Assembly (NCBI RefSeq): GCF_014269225.2
Contig: NZ_CP077097.1
Location: 5,157,001-5,221,000, forward strand
DNA length: 64,000 nucleotides
Reading direction: 5' to 3'
Origin: Pseudomonas anuradhapurensis
Lineage (GTDB): Bacteria; Pseudomonadota; Gammaproteobacteria; Pseudomonadales; Pseudomonadaceae
The stretch's first letter is position 1. Each line of letters starts with the position of its first letter. Below, piece after piece: positions 61,844 to 64,000 of this stretch. The translations under genes and the position numbers were made by a program. The notes under the pieces were generated by a model, which saw nothing but the letters and a program-made list of their open reading frames with translations, did not search any database and was not told where the DNA came from.

Positions 61844-63631
61844 ATGCCACACGAAGGCAGCCTTCTGCAAACCGCCGTGATCTTCCTGCTCGCGGCGGTC
61901 CTCGCTGTCCCCCTGGCCAAGCGCCTGCAGCTGGGGGCCGTGCTCGGCTACCTGCTTGCCGGGGTGATCATCGGCCCGCAGGCACTCGGCCTGATCCGCG
62001 ATACCGAAAGCGTGGCGCACATTTCCGAACTGGGCGTGGTCTTGCTGCTGTTCATCATCGGCCTGGAACTGTCGCCCAAGCGCTTGTGGCTGATGCGCAA
62101 GGCGGTGTTCGGTGTCGGTACCGCCCAGGTGCTGCTGACCGGCGCAGTGATCGGCGCCATCGCCCTGTTCGGCTTCAGCCAGACGCTACCGGCAGCCATC
62201 GTGCTCGGCCTGGGCCTGGCCTTGTCGTCCACCGCCCTCGGCCTGCAGAGCCTGGCCGAGAGCAAGCAGCTCAACGCGCCACACGGCCGCCTGGCGTTCG
62301 CCATCCTGCTGTTCCAGGACATTGCCGCGATCCCGCTGATTGCCCTGGTCCCGCTGCTGGCCGCCAGCGGTCCGGACACCAGCGGTGGCGATAGCCTGGG
62401 GCATGGCCTGAAGGTGTTCGCCAGCATCGCCGTGGTCATCGTCGGTGGCCGTTACCTGCTGCGCCCGGTATTTCGCGCCGTGGCCCGCACGCGCCTGCCG
62501 GAAGTGTCCACGGCCACCGCATTGCTGGTGGTGATCGGCACCGCCTGGCTGATGGAACAAGCCGGTATCTCCATGGCCCTGGGTGCGTTCCTTGCCGGCC
62601 TGCTGTTGGCCGATTCGGAGTACCGCCACGAGCTGGAATCGCAGATCGAACCGTTCAAGGGCCTGCTGCTGGGGCTGTTCTTCATCAGCGTCGGCATGGG
62701 GGCCAACCTGCGCCTGCTGCTGGAGATGCCGTTGGTGCTGCTGGGCCTGACCCTGTTGCTGGTGGCGGTGAAGCTGGTGCTGCTGATCGGCGTCGGCCGT
62801 CTGGCCGGTGGCCTGAGCAGCGCCAGTGCGCTGCGCCTGGGCATGGTGCTGGCCGCAGGTGGCGAGTTCGCCTTCGTGGTGTTCAAGCTGGGCAAGGACC
62901 AGGGCCTGTTCGATACCCAGACCTACGACCTGCTGTTGATGACCATCACCCTGTCGATGGCGATTACCCCGCTGTTGATGATTGGCTGCGCCCGCGCCCT
63001 CAAGCGCCCGCAAGCGGTGCGTGAAGTGCCTGAGCAGTACAAGCAGATCCAGACCGACACGCCACGGGTGGTGATCGTCGGCATGGGCCGCATGGGCCAG
63101 ATCGTCGCGCGCATCCTGCGCGCCCAGAAGATCCCGTTCATTGCCCTGGAAACATCGGTGGACACCATCGAGATGACGCGCATGTTCGAACAGGTGCCGG
63201 TGTTCTACGGCGACCCGCTGCGGCCTGAGGTGCTGCATGCGGCCAAGGTGGGTGAGGCGGAGTATTTCATCATCACCATCGATGATCCGGAGGCCGCCAT
63301 CCATACGGCAGAGCGGGTCAAACGCCTGTACCCGCACCTGAAAGTGCTCGCCCGAGCGCGTAACCGCCAGCATGTGCACAAACTCGTGGATGCCGGTGCC
63401 GAACCGATTCGCGAGACGTTCTACTCCAGTCTCGAGATGACCCGCCGGGCATTGGTGGGGTTGGGCTTGAGCGACGAACAGGCGGCAGACCGCATCGAGC
63501 GGTTTACCCAGCATGACGAAGAGGTGCTGGTGGCCCAGGGGCAGGTGCGCGATGACCGGGCCAAGGTAATGCAGACGGCCAAGGAGGCGCGGGTGGAGTT
63601 GGAGCGGTTGTTTGCTTCGGATGCGGATTGA
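61844..63631 (+). CDS. CPA2-family cation:proton antiporter with NAD-binding domain (KefB/KefC-like)
   Basis: A 595-residue membrane protein. Residues 1-385 hold about twelve hydrophobic helices of the Na+/H+ exchanger fold (LGAVLGYLLAGVIIGPQALGL; AILLFQDIAAIPLIALVPLL with the conserved QD pair). Residues ~405-520 are a TrkA-N/RCK domain (VVIVGMGRMGQIVARIL, then an acidic beta-2 end). It resembles glutathione-gated K+ efflux proteins KefB/KefC, but gating by glutathione is inferred. GGAG about 10 bases before 61844 favours this ATG over those at 61811 and 61829. A terminator follows. Confidence 0.92.
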   Translation: MPHEGSLLQTAVIFLLAAVLAVPLAKRLQLGAVLGYLLAGVIIGPQALGLIRDTESVAHISELGVVLLLFIIGLELSPKRLWLMRKAVFGVGTAQVLLTGAVIGAIALFGFSQTLPAAIVLGLGLALSSTALGLQSLAESKQLNAPHGRLAFAILLFQDIAAIPLIALVPLLAASGPDTSGGDSLGHGLKVFASIAVVIVGGRYLLRPVFRAVARTRLPEVSTATALLVVIGTAWLMEQAGISMALGAFLAGLLLADSEYRHELESQIEPFKGLLLGLFFISVGMGANLRLLLEMPLVLLGLTLLLVAVKLVLLIGVGRLAGGLSSASALRLGMVLAAGGEFAFVVFKLGKDQGLFDTQTYDLLLMTITLSMAITPLLMIGCARALKRPQAVREVPEQYKQIQTDTPRVVIVGMGRMGQIVARILRAQKIPFIALETSVDTIEMTRMFEQVPVFYGDPLRPEVLHAAKVGEAEYFIITIDDPEAAIHTAERVKRLYPHLKVLARARNRQHVHKLVDAGAEPIRETFYSSLEMTRRALVGLGLSDEQAADRIERFTQHDEEVLVAQGQVRDDRAKVMQTAKEARVELERLFASDAD

Positions 63632-63652
63632 AGGAAGGCGCATAAACATAGG

Positions 63653-63677
63653 AAGAGGGCTCAGCCCTCTTTTTTTT
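63653..63677 (+). terminator. Intrinsic terminator after the antiporter gene
   Basis: AGAGGGCT-CAGCCCTCT followed by a run of T residues, 22 bases beyond the stop: a clear Rho-independent terminator. Confidence 0.93.
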
Positions 63678-63825
63678 GCCTCGCGATAGCGGGACTGCTG
63701 GAACCCCATTTAGGAAACGCCCTACAAGACGAGTCACTCCCCGTCTGATTGTTCGAGGAAACCCTTCTCCCTAGGCTCACTTGCCGCCATCGCGTCAGCG
63801 ACACTGGTCGCAGCCAGGTATTGCA

Positions 63826-64000
63826 TTGAGCCCCAACAACCCAGTCGCGAAGATCGCCGAGAAGAAAGGCCAGAGCACTTGGCTGGATGAAAAACTACCG
63901 GACCTCAGAACGCTTGCACGTGAATTACGTGCCCAGGCTATCGAAGAGCTGGCTGCTGCCGATTCGCATGACTCCGCAATTGAATTCGCTGCACAGTATC
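63826..64000 (+). CDS. Unrecognised partial ORF running off the window
   Basis: A frame is open from 63775 (after TAG at 63772) to the last base. A possible TTG start at 63826 gives LSPNNPVAKIAEKKGQ, followed by STWLDEKLPDLRTLARELRA and a further Glu/Ala-rich segment. The composition is that of a soluble helical protein, and codons such as TTA, CTA and AGA are rarer than in neighbouring genes. No Shine-Dalgarno stands out. The 63678-63825 stretch shows nothing else recognisable. It may be a real gene start, possibly of accessory origin, or a chance frame. Confidence 0.3.
   Translation, partial: MSPNNPVAKIAEKKGQSTWLDEKLPDLRTLARELRAQAIEELAAADSHDSAIEFAAQY

Overview
The window is a gene-dense, GC-rich stretch of ordinary chromosome from a fluorescent Pseudomonas. 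Gene content and order (gcvTHP, ygfB-pepP-ubiH-ubiI, zapA-ssrS-ygfA, ubiD-rho-trxA-ppx-ppk, cyaA-rnk, cyaY-lptM-lysA-dapF-xerC, sutA, glnK-amtB, ubiK-comM) point to the P. putida group. So do two families of short REP palindromes that sit, mostly as inverted pairs, in at least eleven intergenic gaps. This assignment rests on recognised synteny and protein families, not on a database search. I saw no tRNA, rRNA, CRISPR array or prophage.

Layout. 1-972: the 3' part of a type II secretion ATPase gene and a secreted DUF2388 protein. 993-5598: glycine cleavage operon gcvT-gcvH-gcvP on the minus strand. 5724-8564: ferric-iron ABC importer (permease and binding protein, no ATPase nearby) with a candidate Fur site. 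8721-13535: minus-strand operon ygfB-pepP-ubiH-DUF4442-ubiI, joined by 4-nt overlaps. 13685-15107: divergent cell-division genes (ZapB-like, ZapA), 6S RNA and ygfA. 15127-20828: a 50-residue membrane peptide, an EVE protein, and a yhiI-rbbA-yhhJ type export operon. 21009-23313: orphan FliL-like protein, quinone oxidoreductase, ChaC. 23592-28074: ferredoxin-reductase/ubiD pair, rho, trxA. 28195-32051: ppx behind a near-consensus Pho box, convergent with ppk. 32265-35442: DedA, sterol-desaturase-like protein, ElbB, YaiI. 35616-39608: cyaA, rnk, DUF1289, cyaY. 39859-44481: lptM-lysA-dapF-DUF484-xerC-HAD operon. 44703-47445: sutA, and glnK-amtB with a candidate sigma-54 promoter and NtrC site. 47578-52437: ubiK, a gamma-glutamylcyclotransferase-like protein, a DUF4034/Sel1-like protein, comM, DoxX.

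The most unusual part is 52544-59331. A 1682-residue protein combines a protein-kinase-like domain that has lost its catalytic residues, a STAND/AAA-type ATPase, a long helical region, GAF, and a complete histidine kinase. It is divergent from a regulator with winged-helix, receiver and LuxR-HTH domains, which is translationally coupled to a receiver-only protein. A small palindrome lies between them. A MITE-like element of about 146 bp with 19-bp perfect inverted ends sits exactly on the kinase stop codon. The window ends with a ycaC-type hydrolase flanked by AraC-type regulators, a KefB/C-type antiporter, and an unrecognised ORF running off the edge.

Functionally the window is mostly housekeeping (C1 metabolism, ubiquinone, division, lysine/peptidoglycan precursors, polyphosphate, cAMP, nitrogen control). 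Regulatory sites read directly from sequence (Pho box, NtrC/sigma-54, Fur-like, GC-rich discriminators) link several genes to phosphate, nitrogen, iron and growth-rate status. Starts were chosen by Shine-Dalgarno spacing and family length; several differ from the longest possible frame.
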